Below, one piece after another: positions 10,085-18,968 of a DNA stretch of 45,822 bases (the first letter of the stretch is position 1; every line of letters begins with the position of its first letter). The notes under the pieces were generated by a model. That model made no database searches. It worked only from the letters and a program-made list of their open reading frames with translations, and was not told where the DNA came from. Source of the stretch: a virus; IMG/VR virus record IMGVR_UViG_3300042569_000235, positions 1-45,822 of that record; one strand, given 5' to 3'. Both the position numbers and the translations under genes were made by a program.

Positions 10085-11334
10085 TATAAATACTGTTTGA
10101 ATATATTTGTTATTCCATCTTCCCCATCTATTAGGAAGCCTGTCACTTCTGCTTTGGACATAGTGTGACCATTCTTGTCATCCCATAGACTCTTAGAATT
10201 AGAGAATGCTGGGATTTGATAAAACTTAATACCATTGAAATCATGACTCACTTCATGATGTTTGTCTCCTGTGAAGATATAGAAGTTCTGATGGAAAGAC
10301 CACCCTTCTCTATATTCTATTGGAAACAATGCAGCAAGCTTTGCAGGCTTAATAGCATCTCCATGATTAAACATCAATGCTGATCTACCATAGCTTATGT
10401 ACTTTCTATACTTAGGAGAACAATCAAATGTTAATCTCTCTGTATTTCTAAAGTAAGTCTGTAACCAATTAACCATATGCCATCCTACAAACTCATCATG
10501 ATTACCTGCTACATACACAACATTTACATTCTCAGCATATTGTAATAACATTGTAATCATCAACACCTCGTGTCCACAGATGTATTCAAAAGATGTTTGA
10601 TATGTGTGAGTGTTTGTTTGAGGAGTGCCCTTTGTGGTCATTCCTGTAAACTCACTGTTAAATTCATCAGAACCAATGATATATGTAATTTGATCTAAGT
10701 TATTTGAAAGCTGTGCTTGACTAGCAACCACCTCTATCTTATACATGATGTTAGCCAACCTATCTACAATATTGTTATTACCATCTATATCATACTTATT
10801 CAAATGGGAGTCTTGTTTGTTAATCACTAGCATACCATTTGGTTTGCCAAAATCAACCTTAGGACTCATAACTTCTTGAGACACAGGCTTATATGAATCT
10901 AAAAAGTCTACAAACGCATCTTGAAAAACTTGTTCTGTAGACTTCTTCCCTAACCATGCTTTGACTTGCCAATGGGGTGTTTCTCCATTTCCCCAATAAT
11001 TCTGTACGTACTTTGTGATTTCCCACTTATCTGTGTCAATCTTACACTTTATTATGAGCTCATCTAAGCTCTTGATTTCATCCTTTGTATTGATGACAAT
11101 CTCTCCAGTTCCTTTAAGGATGTCTTCTTCAAATCTTACTATTGTTTCCTCTAACTCAGAAATGTAGTTACCCAGTTCTGCTTCTTGTATAATACTTTCT
11201 CTAGTTCTTAACTCTTTTAATAACTCATCAACATCTGATTCTTCAATTCCAAGCTTATCAGCGTAGAATTTTTTACTCTTTTTCCAGTGCAAAATCTCTT
11301 CTAGCTGGTTTAGCAATGCTTGATTCTCAGGCAT
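10084..11334 (-). CDS. Calcineurin-like metallophosphoesterase
   Basis: The 416-residue protein carries the metal-ligand motifs of this superfamily in order: D175-x-H177 (KQDSHLNKY), D223 in GSDEFN, GNHD at 277-280, H324 in FNHGD, and a last His pair in GDKHHE near 357-361. Residues 1-55 look like a small helix-turn-helix (KFYADKLGIEESDVDELLKEL), followed by a coiled-coil-like stretch to about 100. The enzyme probably hydrolyses phosphodiester or phosphomonoester bonds; the substrate is unknown. It heads a tail-gene run (10084 down to the left edge) behind a Bacteroidota-type promoter. It might be packaged, process DNA, or act on host nucleotides. Confidence 0.8.
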   Translation of the reverse strand: MPENQALLNQLEEILHWKKSKKFYADKLGIEESDVDELLKELRTRESIIQEAELGNYISELEETIVRFEEDILKGTGEIVINTKDEIKSLDELIIKCKIDTDKWEITKYVQNYWGNGETPHWQVKAWLGKKSTEQVFQDAFVDFLDSYKPVSQEVMSPKVDFGKPNGMLVINKQDSHLNKYDIDGNNNIVDRLANIMYKIEVVASQAQLSNNLDQITYIIGSDEFNSEFTGMTTKGTPQTNTHTYQTSFEYICGHEVLMITMLLQYAENVNVVYVAGNHDEFVGWHMVNWLQTYFRNTERLTFDCSPKYRKYISYGRSALMFNHGDAIKPAKLAALFPIEYREGWSFHQNFYIFTGDKHHEVSHDFNGIKFYQIPAFSNSKSLWDDKNGHTMSKAEVTGFLIDGEDGITNIFKQYL

Positions 11335-11362
11335 ATATAGTTTATTTTGGTTAAAATTATTG

Positions 11363-11394
11363 TAAAGATAGGAACTATTTCTGAAATTCCCAAA
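11363..11394 (-). promoter_or_regulatory. Bacteroidota-type promoter for the tail run
   Basis: On the minus strand, TTTG (11394-11391) is followed after exactly 20 bases by TATCTTTA (11370-11363). The known Bacteroidota primary-sigma consensus is TTTG at -33 and TAnnTTTG at -7. The last base differs. The site lies 29 bases before the metallophosphoesterase start and after a terminator, so a new transcript here makes sense. The spacer begins GGAA and ends TTCC. Confidence 0.55.
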
Positions 11395-11446
11395 AATAAT
11401 CTAACTATTTTGGTTATATAGGATAACTTTTTTAGTTAGAGTTTAA

Positions 11447-11477
11447 ACAAAAACCCCCAGCCTTGAAAGGCCAGGGG
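11447..11477 (-). terminator. Rho-independent terminator after the 285-residue fibre gene
   Basis: The minus strand folds as CCCCTGGCCTT, a two-base loop TC, and AAGGCTGGGGG: 11 pairs, two of them G-U, directly followed by TTTTT. It lies about 40 bases after the stop at 11515 and closes the transcript of the fibre block. Confidence 0.85.
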
Positions 11478-11479
11478 AT

Positions 11480-11503
11480 ATCCTGTAAACCAATAAACAG
11501 GAT
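11480..11503. other. Inverted repeat next to the terminator
   Basis: TCCTGT and ACAGGA flank a 12-base loop. On the plus strand the right arm is followed by TTTTTT. It could end transcripts arriving from the left, giving a two-way terminator together with the adjacent hairpin. Confidence 0.4.
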
Positions 11504-11514
11504 TTTTTGGTATC

Positions 11515-12372
11515 TTAAGCAGTACAAGCTTCAGAGCATGTTGCTCTGCTTGGTGAGCCAAATAAATCTACATTATAATAAGGTCCAGCTACAGGGTTTA
11601 ATATTTCATAAACATCAGTGCTTGCAGGTGGATGATAGAAGTAACCAAGGTCTAATGCATTTGTAGCTCTACCTATGGCAGTTGTTCCTTCTGCACAATC
11701 TTGAGTACAATCCAACCTTAGTATGTTGTAATAGTAGTAGCCATCATTGCAAGTTGCAGTTAAGCTAAATGTACCAGAGCCATTAGTTGAACAGTTTACT
11801 ATATCAGTTCTTAAGCGATATGTACCTGCAGGTAAAATGTAATTTATCAAACTAGATGTCCATACTCCTGGATTAGAACCTACTTGGACATAGCTAAATG
11901 TATATAGTACAGTTGTATTTGCAGCATCCATGATGTATGCTGAATAGTATCTTGTACCAGTTCCAGAGTAGTAATATCCACCAGGACTAATAAATGCTGT
12001 ATTACCTGCTGTTACTGTAAATAATGCTGATTCACCTCCAGTACATGTAGCAAGTGCACTTGTATCACCAGTTAAACAACCTTCTGGATTTAATGTGGTT
12101 GATGTACTTGTTGTAGAAGAAGAAGAAGTTGATGTTGTTGTAGTGGTTATTATTCCACTAATAAACATATCAATAAAGTTTACACAAGCTCCTTGAGATT
12201 GTGTTCTAATGATTGTAGCATTATCAGGTACACCTGTAAGGCTATATCCTGCTTCCAAAGCAGCTTTTGATATACCAGATGCTAGGGCTGTTGAAAAGCC
12301 ATCAGCGTCTGAATAAAGATTGAAAGGGCCTGTATCTATCCCAGCTAAAGTTAATGTTACTAGTACTGTCAT
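11515..12372 (-). CDS. Virion protein with TGPF module, poly-Thr linker and C-terminal binding-type domains
   Basis: The protein has 285 residues. Residues 1-75 are a TGPF module (DTGPFNLYSDADGF, SKAALEAGY, QSQGACVNF) like that of the protein at 1984-2850. A threonine/serine linker follows at about 76-95 (TTTTTSTSSSSTTSTSTT). Next is a beta-rich domain of about 115 residues with a TYRLRTDI strand pattern. The C-terminus has YYYYNILRLDC and a cysteine-rich end. It is the last gene of the fibre block before a terminator. The modular plan suggests a surface-exposed binding protein that attaches to the virion by the TGPF module. Confidence 0.65.
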   Translation of the reverse strand: MTVLVTLTLAGIDTGPFNLYSDADGFSTALASGISKAALEAGYSLTGVPDNATIIRTQSQGACVNFIDMFISGIITTTTTSTSSSSTTSTSTTLNPEGCLTGDTSALATCTGGESALFTVTAGNTAFISPGGYYYSGTGTRYYSAYIMDAANTTVLYTFSYVQVGSNPGVWTSSLINYILPAGTYRLRTDIVNCSTNGSGTFSLTATCNDGYYYYNILRLDCTQDCAEGTTAIGRATNALDLGYFYHPPASTDVYEILNPVAGPYYNVDLFGSPSRATCSEACTA

Positions 12373-12388
12373 TTTATATTTGGTTTTA

Positions 12389-14281
12389 TTATGTTATTTG
12401 TGTCCATGTAGATCCTCCATCACCAGATCTAAATAAACCACTATTTGAAGCTGCTGTAATAATCTGTCTGTTATTTGATAAATCTAATGCTCTCCAACTT
12501 TTTTGTCCAGCAGCAGTCCATTGAGTCACTGTACTATAATTAGAAAGTATTTTTAAATAGTTATTATTATATATCATATAATTTTGAGTATTTGCAAGAG
12601 GTATAACTACATCTGTATTTGCCACTCTAAATATTCCATTGTTTCCTGTACTTCCAACAACTGTCCAATTGGCTCCTCTATTGGTAGAATACATAACATA
12701 CCATCCAGTGTATGTTTGCTGAAAATCCTCTAAAAATGCTGCCATTACCATTATGTCACTATCAGGCGAACATTTAACATAGTAATATGATTTATTAGTC
12801 CATCGTGTATATAATGTACCAAAAGGATAAGTTATTGCTGATGGTGCTGTTGCTGCCCAAGTAGCTCCATAATCTCCTGATCTATATATAGTACCAACAT
12901 AAAAATCAAAAGTAGAAGGAGTGTCATTATAGAACTGAGTGGCTGCTGCTATTATTTGATATTGCCCTGTAGAATCCATACTCACTGAAAACATAGCACG
13001 ACTACTTAATGCACTAATACTACTTCCAGTGACATAAACAAAATTGGCACCAGAATTAGTAGATCTAATAATGTAAGGATCAGGTTGAGGATACGTAAGT
13101 CTATTATCTATACCAGTGATAGTTTGATATGTACCATCATCTGATATAGCACATCCATAAAGTCTAAAATTAGGATCAGTAGGAATAGATGTCCATGTAA
13201 CACCATAGTTGCTAGATTTCCAAGCATTGATATATTGATTACCATCACTTTGAGCAACAGCTAACATATATTCTCCATTTCCAGAAACTGCCACCTCACT
13301 CCAATATCTGGTTTCAACAGCATCAACCTTGATTTGTGTCCAACTACCAGCAATACCATAATTATTAGAAACAAAAATAAAACCTTGTTGTGTAGTAACT
13401 ACTTGTACAGAATTTCCACTATAAGCTCCAGATGCAGCAATTTGATACTGTCCTGTATTTTTACTTACAGCTACAGCAATCATTGGTAAATTAGTTATTG
13501 GATATCCAGCAGCAGTAGTAGTAGTGGTAGTAGTTGTTGAACAAGGAGTATATCCAGCTATGTAAGAACAACATGCTGGAACTTTTGGACCACCAGGATA
13601 TTGATAATAATATGCTTCATATGCATAATCTGACTGATAACAATTAGAAGGAAGAGTAAATCCTCCTGACCCAATTGTACAATATGTAACTACATTAAGA
13701 TCACAATCATACCAATCAAAGCAAACTTCAAAATTATATGATGCATTTAAATCAGCTTCATCTACATAACCTTGTACTATTAAACAATAGTTTGGAGGAG
13801 TTGTGGTTGTTGTACTAGTAGTTGTACATACTTGAGGAACATCACGTCTAGTAGAATAAGTTATGTCACAACCACTAGCAATTACACTACCAGGAAGAAC
13901 ACCACAACCTGTTAATGGTCCAGAATCTCCTGATACATAATTACATGGATTTATTATTAATGCCTGTCCAAAAGGAACACTGCTGTATAATGTATTACCA
14001 GAACAATCTTGATATTCTATAGGTACAGGATCTGGATTACCTGCTAATAAATTTGCAACTGTAACATAACAATAACAAGAAATTGGAAAGTCTTGATATT
14101 TAGGAACTCTATTTGGAGTTAAACTAACCCAAGGCTCAACAGGAGGGACATCATAATATGTAGTAGCTGTTAGCTTACTAACCATTTTTAAACTATCAGC
14201 AGGAGGAGCTATCCCTGGAAGAGATGTATATCCAAGAGTTTTTAATTCAGTGGTTGTTATTAAATAATTGTTTACTAACAT
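12389..14281 (-). CDS. BNR-repeat beta-propeller virion protein, probable receptor-binding
   Basis: The protein has 630 residues. The N-terminal 240 hold two cysteine-bearing beta domains, each ending in a poly-threonine linker (TTTSTTTTTPP near 155, STTTTTTTTAAG near 250). The rest is a sialidase-like propeller with recurrent Asp-box motifs: SSNYGVTW, STNSGANF, SGDYGATW, STNRGANW and SGDGGSTW, spaced about 60-80 residues apart. No sialidase catalytic arginine triad could be identified by eye, so glycan binding is more likely than cleavage. It begins two bases after the collagen-like fibre gene, which points to one adsorption apparatus. Confidence 0.75.
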   Translation of the reverse strand: MLVNNYLITTTELKTLGYTSLPGIAPPADSLKMVSKLTATTYYDVPPVEPWVSLTPNRVPKYQDFPISCYCYVTVANLLAGNPDPVPIEYQDCSGNTLYSSVPFGQALIINPCNYVSGDSGPLTGCGVLPGSVIASGCDITYSTRRDVPQVCTTTSTTTTTPPNYCLIVQGYVDEADLNASYNFEVCFDWYDCDLNVVTYCTIGSGGFTLPSNCYQSDYAYEAYYYQYPGGPKVPACCSYIAGYTPCSTTTTTTTTAAGYPITNLPMIAVAVSKNTGQYQIAASGAYSGNSVQVVTTQQGFIFVSNNYGIAGSWTQIKVDAVETRYWSEVAVSGNGEYMLAVAQSDGNQYINAWKSSNYGVTWTSIPTDPNFRLYGCAISDDGTYQTITGIDNRLTYPQPDPYIIRSTNSGANFVYVTGSSISALSSRAMFSVSMDSTGQYQIIAAATQFYNDTPSTFDFYVGTIYRSGDYGATWAATAPSAITYPFGTLYTRWTNKSYYYVKCSPDSDIMVMAAFLEDFQQTYTGWYVMYSTNRGANWTVVGSTGNNGIFRVANTDVVIPLANTQNYMIYNNNYLKILSNYSTVTQWTAAGQKSWRALDLSNNRQIITAASNSGLFRSGDGGSTWTQIT

Positions 14282-14283
14282 TG

Positions 14284-16716
14284 TTATTTTAATTTAGCTT
14301 CTAGTTCTGCAATACGTTTTTCTAAAGCTGCAATTTTTAATGTATGAACATCCATGTAATTTACAGATAATTTTTCATCACCTGAAACTGCATCTGAAAG
14401 GATTGATTGTACTTGTTGTGCAGAATATCCATATCTAACTGCATTGGTATCATCATCTGTTCTAGTGAATTTAATTACATCTAATGGTAAATCTATTGAT
14501 GGATTTGTTTCTAATACATTTTTAAATCTTATATCACTTGTTTCATAATAAGAACCTGCATTTAATTGACTAGTGCTACTTATATAAACTGAAGGATTAG
14601 CTGTTGCACTATTAGATGTTCCGTTAGCTGTAAGGATAGCTCCTGCATTAGTAGGAGATATAGAAGTGAATCCTGTACCACTTGTTCCTGTAGTTCCAGA
14701 AGTACCATTACCACCAGGATTACCATTAACACCACTTGTACCATTTGTACCTGATGTACCTGACGAACCATTACCACCAGGAGTACCAGGATCACCATTG
14801 ACACCACTTGTGCCATTTGTTCCACTTGTACCTGAAGACCCATTTGTTCCAGGACCACCATTGACACCAGATGTTGCAGATGTTCCTGAAGAACCACTAG
14901 AACCAGACGACCCACTTGTTCCTGGTGATCCAGGACCACCAGTAGCACCAGATGTTCCAGAGGAACCATTACCACCATTAGCTCCAGATGTTCCTGAAGA
15001 TCCAGAAGAGCCACTAGAACCAGAACTACCAGATGATCCAGATGTACCATTAGCTCCAGCTGTTCCACTAGATCCACTTGATCCACTTGTTCCTGAAAAC
15101 CCACTTGTACCACTTGAACCATTCGCTCCATTAGCACCACTAGTTCCACTTGAACCAGAAGATCCAGAAGATCCAGATGAACCACTTGTTCCACTTATTC
15201 CTGATGAACCACTAACACCACTAGATCCATTTGCACCACTGGTTCCTGATGAACCATTAGCTCCGTTTGCACCTGATGTACCAGAAGAACCAGCAGCACC
15301 ATTGGCTCCTGATGTTCCACTTGTTCCACTAGAACCAGATGATCCACTTGATCCGCTAGATCCACTTGACCCACTTGACCCAGAAGAAGCAGAAGTACCA
15401 GAAGATCCAGAGGAGCCTGATGACCCTGAGGTACCTGATGATCCAGAAGCACCTGTTACACTTACTCCACTTGTACCTGCAGTTCCTGAAGTACCATTTG
15501 TACCTGATGTACCTGAAGTTGCATTTACACCACTTGTACCACTTGTACCAGTACTTGTACCAGAAGTGGCAGCAGTACCTGATGTACCTGTTGATCCTGA
15601 TGATCCTGATGATCCAGAGGTTCCTGTAGTTCCATTAGTTCCAGACGTACCTGTGGTACCAGCAGTACCAGAAGACCCTGAAGAACCAGAAGATCCTGAA
15701 GAAGCAGATGTACCAGCTGTGCCAGCTGTGCCAGAGGTACCATTTATTCCAGAGGTACCATTACCGCCAGCTGCACCAAAAAGATTTACTGTCCATGCAG
15801 CATAAGTTCCTGCACCTACTATGGTAGTAACATTAACCACTAATGCACCTGTTCCGCTATTGTAAGAGGTAACAGATCCTTGCATTGTATTACTTACATC
15901 ATATACTATGATGACTGGTTGTGCAATACTATATGCTAATCCTGTTCCTACTGTTAAACTCTTTGATCCTGCTCCTATTAATAAAGACGTTGTAGAACTT
16001 GTTAAATATCTATCTCCATCTTGACCTGCAGTTCCAGAAGATGCTGATGTGCCAGATGTTCCAGCTGTACCAGCTGTACCAGTTAATCCACTAGAGGCAG
16101 AGGTACCAGAACTTGCACTTGTACCAGATGTTGCATCTTGACCAGAAGTACCTGCTGTAGCATCACGTCCACTAGTACCTGAACTACCATCTACTCCAGC
16201 AGTTCCAGAAGTAGCAGAAGTTCCATTTGAACCATCAGTACCTGAAACACCACTAGAAGCAGAAGTTCCACTTGTACCACCTGTACCACTTACACCAGCA
16301 GAGCCACTAGTTCCATTTGAACCAGCTCTACCAGAAGAACCACTTGTGCCACTAGAACCATTTGATGATGTTCCAGATGTACCTGTAATTCCAGATGTAC
16401 CTGCAGTACCACTTGATCCAGAAGGACCTGTAGTACCAGAGGTTGCAGAGGTTCCATTAGTTCCAGATCTACCAGAAGAGCCAGTTATACCAGATGTACC
16501 TGCTGTTCCATTAAGACCAACTACACCATTACATAAAACATCATCTATTTTTGCTAGGGCACAATCTAAATTATCTCCAGTTTGTATGCCTGAACAAGGA
16601 AGGTTAGGTCCATTATATATAACAAGATTTGCTGTAATTTCACAAGGAAAACATCCAGAGTTTTCATTTGGATGATAATATGCGTTGTAACAAGGATCGC
16701 CAGGAGTGCAAGCCAT
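14284..16716 (-). CDS. Collagen-like tail/head fibre with S74 intramolecular chaperone
   Basis: The protein has 810 residues. Residues 1-68 are a cysteine-containing anchor (PCYNAYYHPNENSGCFPC, then GDNLDCALAKIDDVL). Residues about 70-235 and 325-685 are Gly-X-Y triplets made mostly of GTSG and SSG, very poor in proline. A beta domain of about 85 residues interrupts them (LIGAGSKSLTVGTGLAYS). The last 84 residues from SDIRFKNVL (727) match the peptidase S74 endosialidase-type chaperone, which trimerises the fibre and cuts itself off at the serine; a final coiled coil is IAALEKRIAELEAKLK. The product is probably a long trimeric fibre. Confidence 0.85.
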   Translation of the reverse strand: MACTPGDPCYNAYYHPNENSGCFPCEITANLVIYNGPNLPCSGIQTGDNLDCALAKIDDVLCNGVVGLNGTAGTSGITGSSGRSGTNGTSATSGTTGPSGSSGTAGTSGITGTSGTSSNGSSGTSGSSGRAGSNGTSGSAGVSGTGGTSGTSASSGVSGTDGSNGTSATSGTAGVDGSSGTSGRDATAGTSGQDATSGTSASSGTSASSGLTGTAGTAGTSGTSASSGTAGQDGDRYLTSSTTSLLIGAGSKSLTVGTGLAYSIAQPVIIVYDVSNTMQGSVTSYNSGTGALVVNVTTIVGAGTYAAWTVNLFGAAGGNGTSGINGTSGTAGTAGTSASSGSSGSSGSSGTAGTTGTSGTNGTTGTSGSSGSSGSTGTSGTAATSGTSTGTSGTSGVNATSGTSGTNGTSGTAGTSGVSVTGASGSSGTSGSSGSSGSSGTSASSGSSGSSGSSGSSGSSGSSGTSGTSGANGAAGSSGTSGANGANGSSGTSGANGSSGVSGSSGISGTSGSSGSSGSSGSSGTSGANGANGSSGTSGFSGTSGSSGSSGTAGANGTSGSSGSSGSSGSSGSSGTSGANGGNGSSGTSGATGGPGSPGTSGSSGSSGSSGTSATSGVNGGPGTNGSSGTSGTNGTSGVNGDPGTPGGNGSSGTSGTNGTSGVNGNPGGNGTSGTTGTSGTGFTSISPTNAGAILTANGTSNSATANPSVYISSTSQLNAGSYYETSDIRFKNVLETNPSIDLPLDVIKFTRTDDDTNAVRYGYSAQQVQSILSDAVSGDEKLSVNYMDVHTLKIAALEKRIAELEAKLK
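14665..15760 (-). repeat. Collagen-like triplet repeat DNA, long block
   Basis: This in-frame run of degenerate 9-18-base units encodes GTSG/SSG triplets. On the plus strand it reads as repeated CCA-AGT-ACC-like words. It produces long false open frames in several other frames. Repeat-length change by recombination is expected here. Confidence 0.85.
16030..16520 (-). repeat. Collagen-like triplet repeat DNA, short block
   Basis: This second, shorter block of the same Gly-Thr-Ser triplets lies nearer the N-terminus of the fibre and is separated from the long block by the beta domain at about 15760-16030. Confidence 0.8.
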
Positions 16717-16737
16717 TTTATTATTAGTTTAAATAAA

Positions 16738-17931
16738 TTAAGGAATATACATTATGTAATACGCAGCAATAACAGGTTGGATATTTGCATGAGCTTGTCC
16801 ACTACCTGTATTGTCAATTCCAATAGCTACGTTACCAGGAGTATTAGAAGTAACTGTTATTCCAGTTGTACTAGTTGTAGATTGATTATCTTGAGGAACA
16901 TCTTTAGCTAATCCTATTTGCCCACTAGAAAGACCACCAGCATTTTTTCTTCCAGCATAATGGAAGTGACCAGGATCATTTAATGTAACAGTTGTTGTTC
17001 CTACTCCAGTATGTGAGTGAGAAGGCATTTGTGATGTAAGAAGTACTACACTATTTGCACCTGCTGTGGTGAATAGTGCATAGTTTGGATTTCCAACAAA
17101 AGCAGGATTTACAGAAGCATCAAGACCAATGTTAATAGGAGGAACATTATCAATAGCTCCAACAGCAACACGTCCTCTTTTATCAGGAGTGGCATTAAGA
17201 CCATTACATAGATACACCTTATAGAAACCAAGACTTGGAATACCAACACCTGATCCATCAAAGTTACTCAATGGTCCATAATATTCATATGCTACAAATG
17301 GAACCATTTTTAAATATTGTTGTATGCTTCCACTTCCTGCTTGACTAGCTAAATAAGCTGCAATCAAAGCATCAAGATCTGATAGTTTAACATAGTTTGT
17401 AGCTACATCAAGTTCAAGAGCAGCAAGATCAGCTATAGTATCACATAATCTTGTTATAATAGCTTGGACAATAGCATGCGTATCTGAGCTAGTTGTTACA
17501 CCAGTCAAACAATCAATATCATAGTTAGCATTTAGTATAGCTATTTCAGCATCAACTGCATCAATCTGAGCTTGTAAATCACAAACTACTTTTACCAAAG
17601 CATTAAACAATTGTGCAGATGTCCAAGTGTCTGCTTCACTTGGAGTAGGTAAATAACCATTTATAATTGCACAACGTATACTTTCTAATATAAGAATCTT
17701 ATCTCCTTCTCCAGTTAAGAGAGGAACTAAGTTAGTAATTATATTATCTAATACAAGTTGAAGGTTATCTCCATATGTTATATCTAAAGGGATGCTGTCA
17801 AGACCTGTATATCTAACACATTGATCAGATACAATTTGTACACATCCATTATAACAGGCATCACAAGGTCTTGTTGTTGTAATGGTAGAAGTTGTACTTG
17901 TAGTGCTAGTAGTAGTGGTATCTTCTGGCAT
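16738..17931 (-). CDS. Tail-collar-domain fibre
   Basis: The protein has 397 residues. It opens with a threonine/serine tract (TTTTSTTSTTSTITTT), a cysteine cluster (CDACYNGC) and GDNLQLVLDNIITNL, an anchor like that of the collagen-like fibre. A helical or coiled middle follows (about 90-210). The C-terminal 170 residues match the phage tail-collar fold: YLCNGLNATPDKRGRVAVG, then MPSHSHTG and DPGHFHYAG. The H-x-H pairs in such fibres bind metal along the trimer axis. It is likely a short fibre used in adsorption. The poly-threonine tract at the very N-terminus, not the C-terminus, is unusual here. Confidence 0.75.
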   Translation of the reverse strand: MPEDTTTTSTTSTTSTITTTRPCDACYNGCVQIVSDQCVRYTGLDSIPLDITYGDNLQLVLDNIITNLVPLLTGEGDKILILESIRCAIINGYLPTPSEADTWTSAQLFNALVKVVCDLQAQIDAVDAEIAILNANYDIDCLTGVTTSSDTHAIVQAIITRLCDTIADLAALELDVATNYVKLSDLDALIAAYLASQAGSGSIQQYLKMVPFVAYEYYGPLSNFDGSGVGIPSLGFYKVYLCNGLNATPDKRGRVAVGAIDNVPPINIGLDASVNPAFVGNPNYALFTTAGANSVVLLTSQMPSHSHTGVGTTTVTLNDPGHFHYAGRKNAGGLSSGQIGLAKDVPQDNQSTTSTTGITVTSNTPGNVAIGIDNTGSGQAHANIQPVIAAYYIMYIP

Positions 17932-17939
17932 TTTATAAT

Positions 17940-18215
17940 TTATTTATTAATTAACACTATAACTCTACTTATAATCTGAGAATCAGTAGGAACACCACAT
18001 ACCATAGCATAGGTTGTGTTACAAAGTCTGTATGTTAATATTTGTTTGTAAGTTAATAGATCATCAATTACTTCTCCAGGAATACAATTATTCATAGAGA
18101 ATATAATATTGTTATACTGGCGATTTGCCCAGTAAGTCAGTCTTTCATCAATTCTTGTCAATGTAGCTGGAATACTACCATTGATTACACAATTTGTTAA
18201 TCTTGGTGATAACAT
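17940..18215 (-). CDS. Small virion-block protein, unknown
   Basis: This 91-residue protein is helical with scattered cysteines (NCVINGS, MNNCIPGE, YRLCNTTYAMVCG) and lacks a recognised domain. It lies eight bases before the collar fibre and overlaps the preceding cysteine-rich gene. Fibre assembly or attachment is a guess from position. Confidence 0.6.
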   Translation of the reverse strand: MLSPRLTNCVINGSIPATLTRIDERLTYWANRQYNNIIFSMNNCIPGEVIDDLLTYKQILTYRLCNTTYAMVCGVPTDSQIISRVIVLINK

Positions 18216-18327
18216 TTTTTATTCTATTTGTAGCAGTTTTAAGTTTATTGTTGCATGCTGAACATAGGCCATTAATTAATTGACAGCCACATCCTACCTT
18301 CATGCCACAGTCTCTACAGTTTGCCAT
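18175..18327 (-). CDS. Tiny zinc-ribbon-like protein (50 residues)
   Basis: An ATG at 18327 opens a 50-codon frame ending at a TAG at 18175. It begins NCRDCG, continues VGCGCQ and LCSACNN: three cysteine pairs in 25 residues, as in a compact zinc ribbon. A lysine-rich helix follows. It starts two bases before the end of the upstream gene and overlaps the next gene by 41 bases. The cysteine spacing argues that it is real despite its size and overlap. Confidence 0.6.
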   Translation of the reverse strand: MANCRDCGMKVGCGCQLINGLCSACNNKLKTATNRIKNVITKINKLCNQW

Positions 18328-18328
18328 A

Positions 18329-18886
18329 TTAAGGAAAATTAATTATATAGTTGTTTCCTGTACAACCACATTGGTTTGCAATAAAATAATCTAATTGTCT
18401 GTTAGCTTGCATGTATAATTTGTTGGCTGTATCAATAGCACAGTTATTAGCTGCTGCTATGGAGCCTTGAATCATAAAGTTTATGCTGCTTAAAACCACT
18501 TTTGATTGGGTTCTAATAGCTGAGTCACATTCCATCATGTCAAGTTTCATAAATGCACTGTCAAACTTTTCTTGTATAACTGCTGTACGCATTATGTTTT
18601 TTTCTACATAGTTTACAGTAGAGGGAGCAACTGAATATTTCATGAAATACACACCATCAGGTAAAGGAGCTGTATCAGGAAAAACAGTTAAACCCAATAT
18701 AATTGAGTTATAAGTATTTATTTGTTGAACATTAAAAGGAATAGCAACAGGAGAAGTGTAACCAGGTACAGTGATTTGCATAGTGGGAGCACTAACAACT
18801 GGTGGATCTGTATCATATACAGAAGTATCAGCTATTGCTAATGTCTCAGTGGTGTAAGTATTAATTACTAAAAAATCTAATGTCAT
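18329..18886 (-). CDS. Structural-block protein, unknown
   Basis: The protein has 185 residues. The N-terminal 90 are beta-rich (LDFLVINTYTTETLAIADTS, PDGVYFMKYSV) and the C-terminal half is helical with cysteines (MECDSAIRTQSKVVLSS, NQCGCTGN). It is the first gene after the terminator at 18898-18942 and the first of the fibre run. The domain is not recognised. It may be a fibre adaptor. Confidence 0.65.
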   Translation of the reverse strand: MTLDFLVINTYTTETLAIADTSVYDTDPPVVSAPTMQITVPGYTSPVAIPFNVQQINTYNSIILGLTVFPDTAPLPDGVYFMKYSVAPSTVNYVEKNIMRTAVIQEKFDSAFMKLDMMECDSAIRTQSKVVLSSINFMIQGSIAAANNCAIDTANKLYMQANRQLDYFIANQCGCTGNNYIINFP

Positions 18887-18897
18887 GATTTTTTTTA

Positions 18898-18942
18898 ATA
18901 AAAATGCCAGAGGATTTGAGATATCCTCTCACCCTCTGGCAT
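18898..18942 (-). terminator. Rho-independent terminator after the 386-residue gene
   Basis: The minus strand reads ATGCCAGAGG, a 19-base loop, then CCTCTGGCAT and TTTTATT. The ten-pair stem is perfect. It lies 26 bases beyond the stop at 18969 and 12 bases before the next start, so it should cap or weaken read-through into the fibre genes. Confidence 0.85.
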
Positions 18943-18968
18943 AGGTTAATATGATGCTACCTTTTTCC

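Noticed and set aside
14666-15805. Proline/valine-rich 379-residue frame on the plus strand
   Set aside because: It is the antisense reading of the collagen-like repeats; its PLVP-type repeats follow directly from them.
14665-16520. CRISPR-like repeat array
   Set aside because: The units are short, degenerate, lack spacers and encode Gly-Thr-Ser triplets in one frame.
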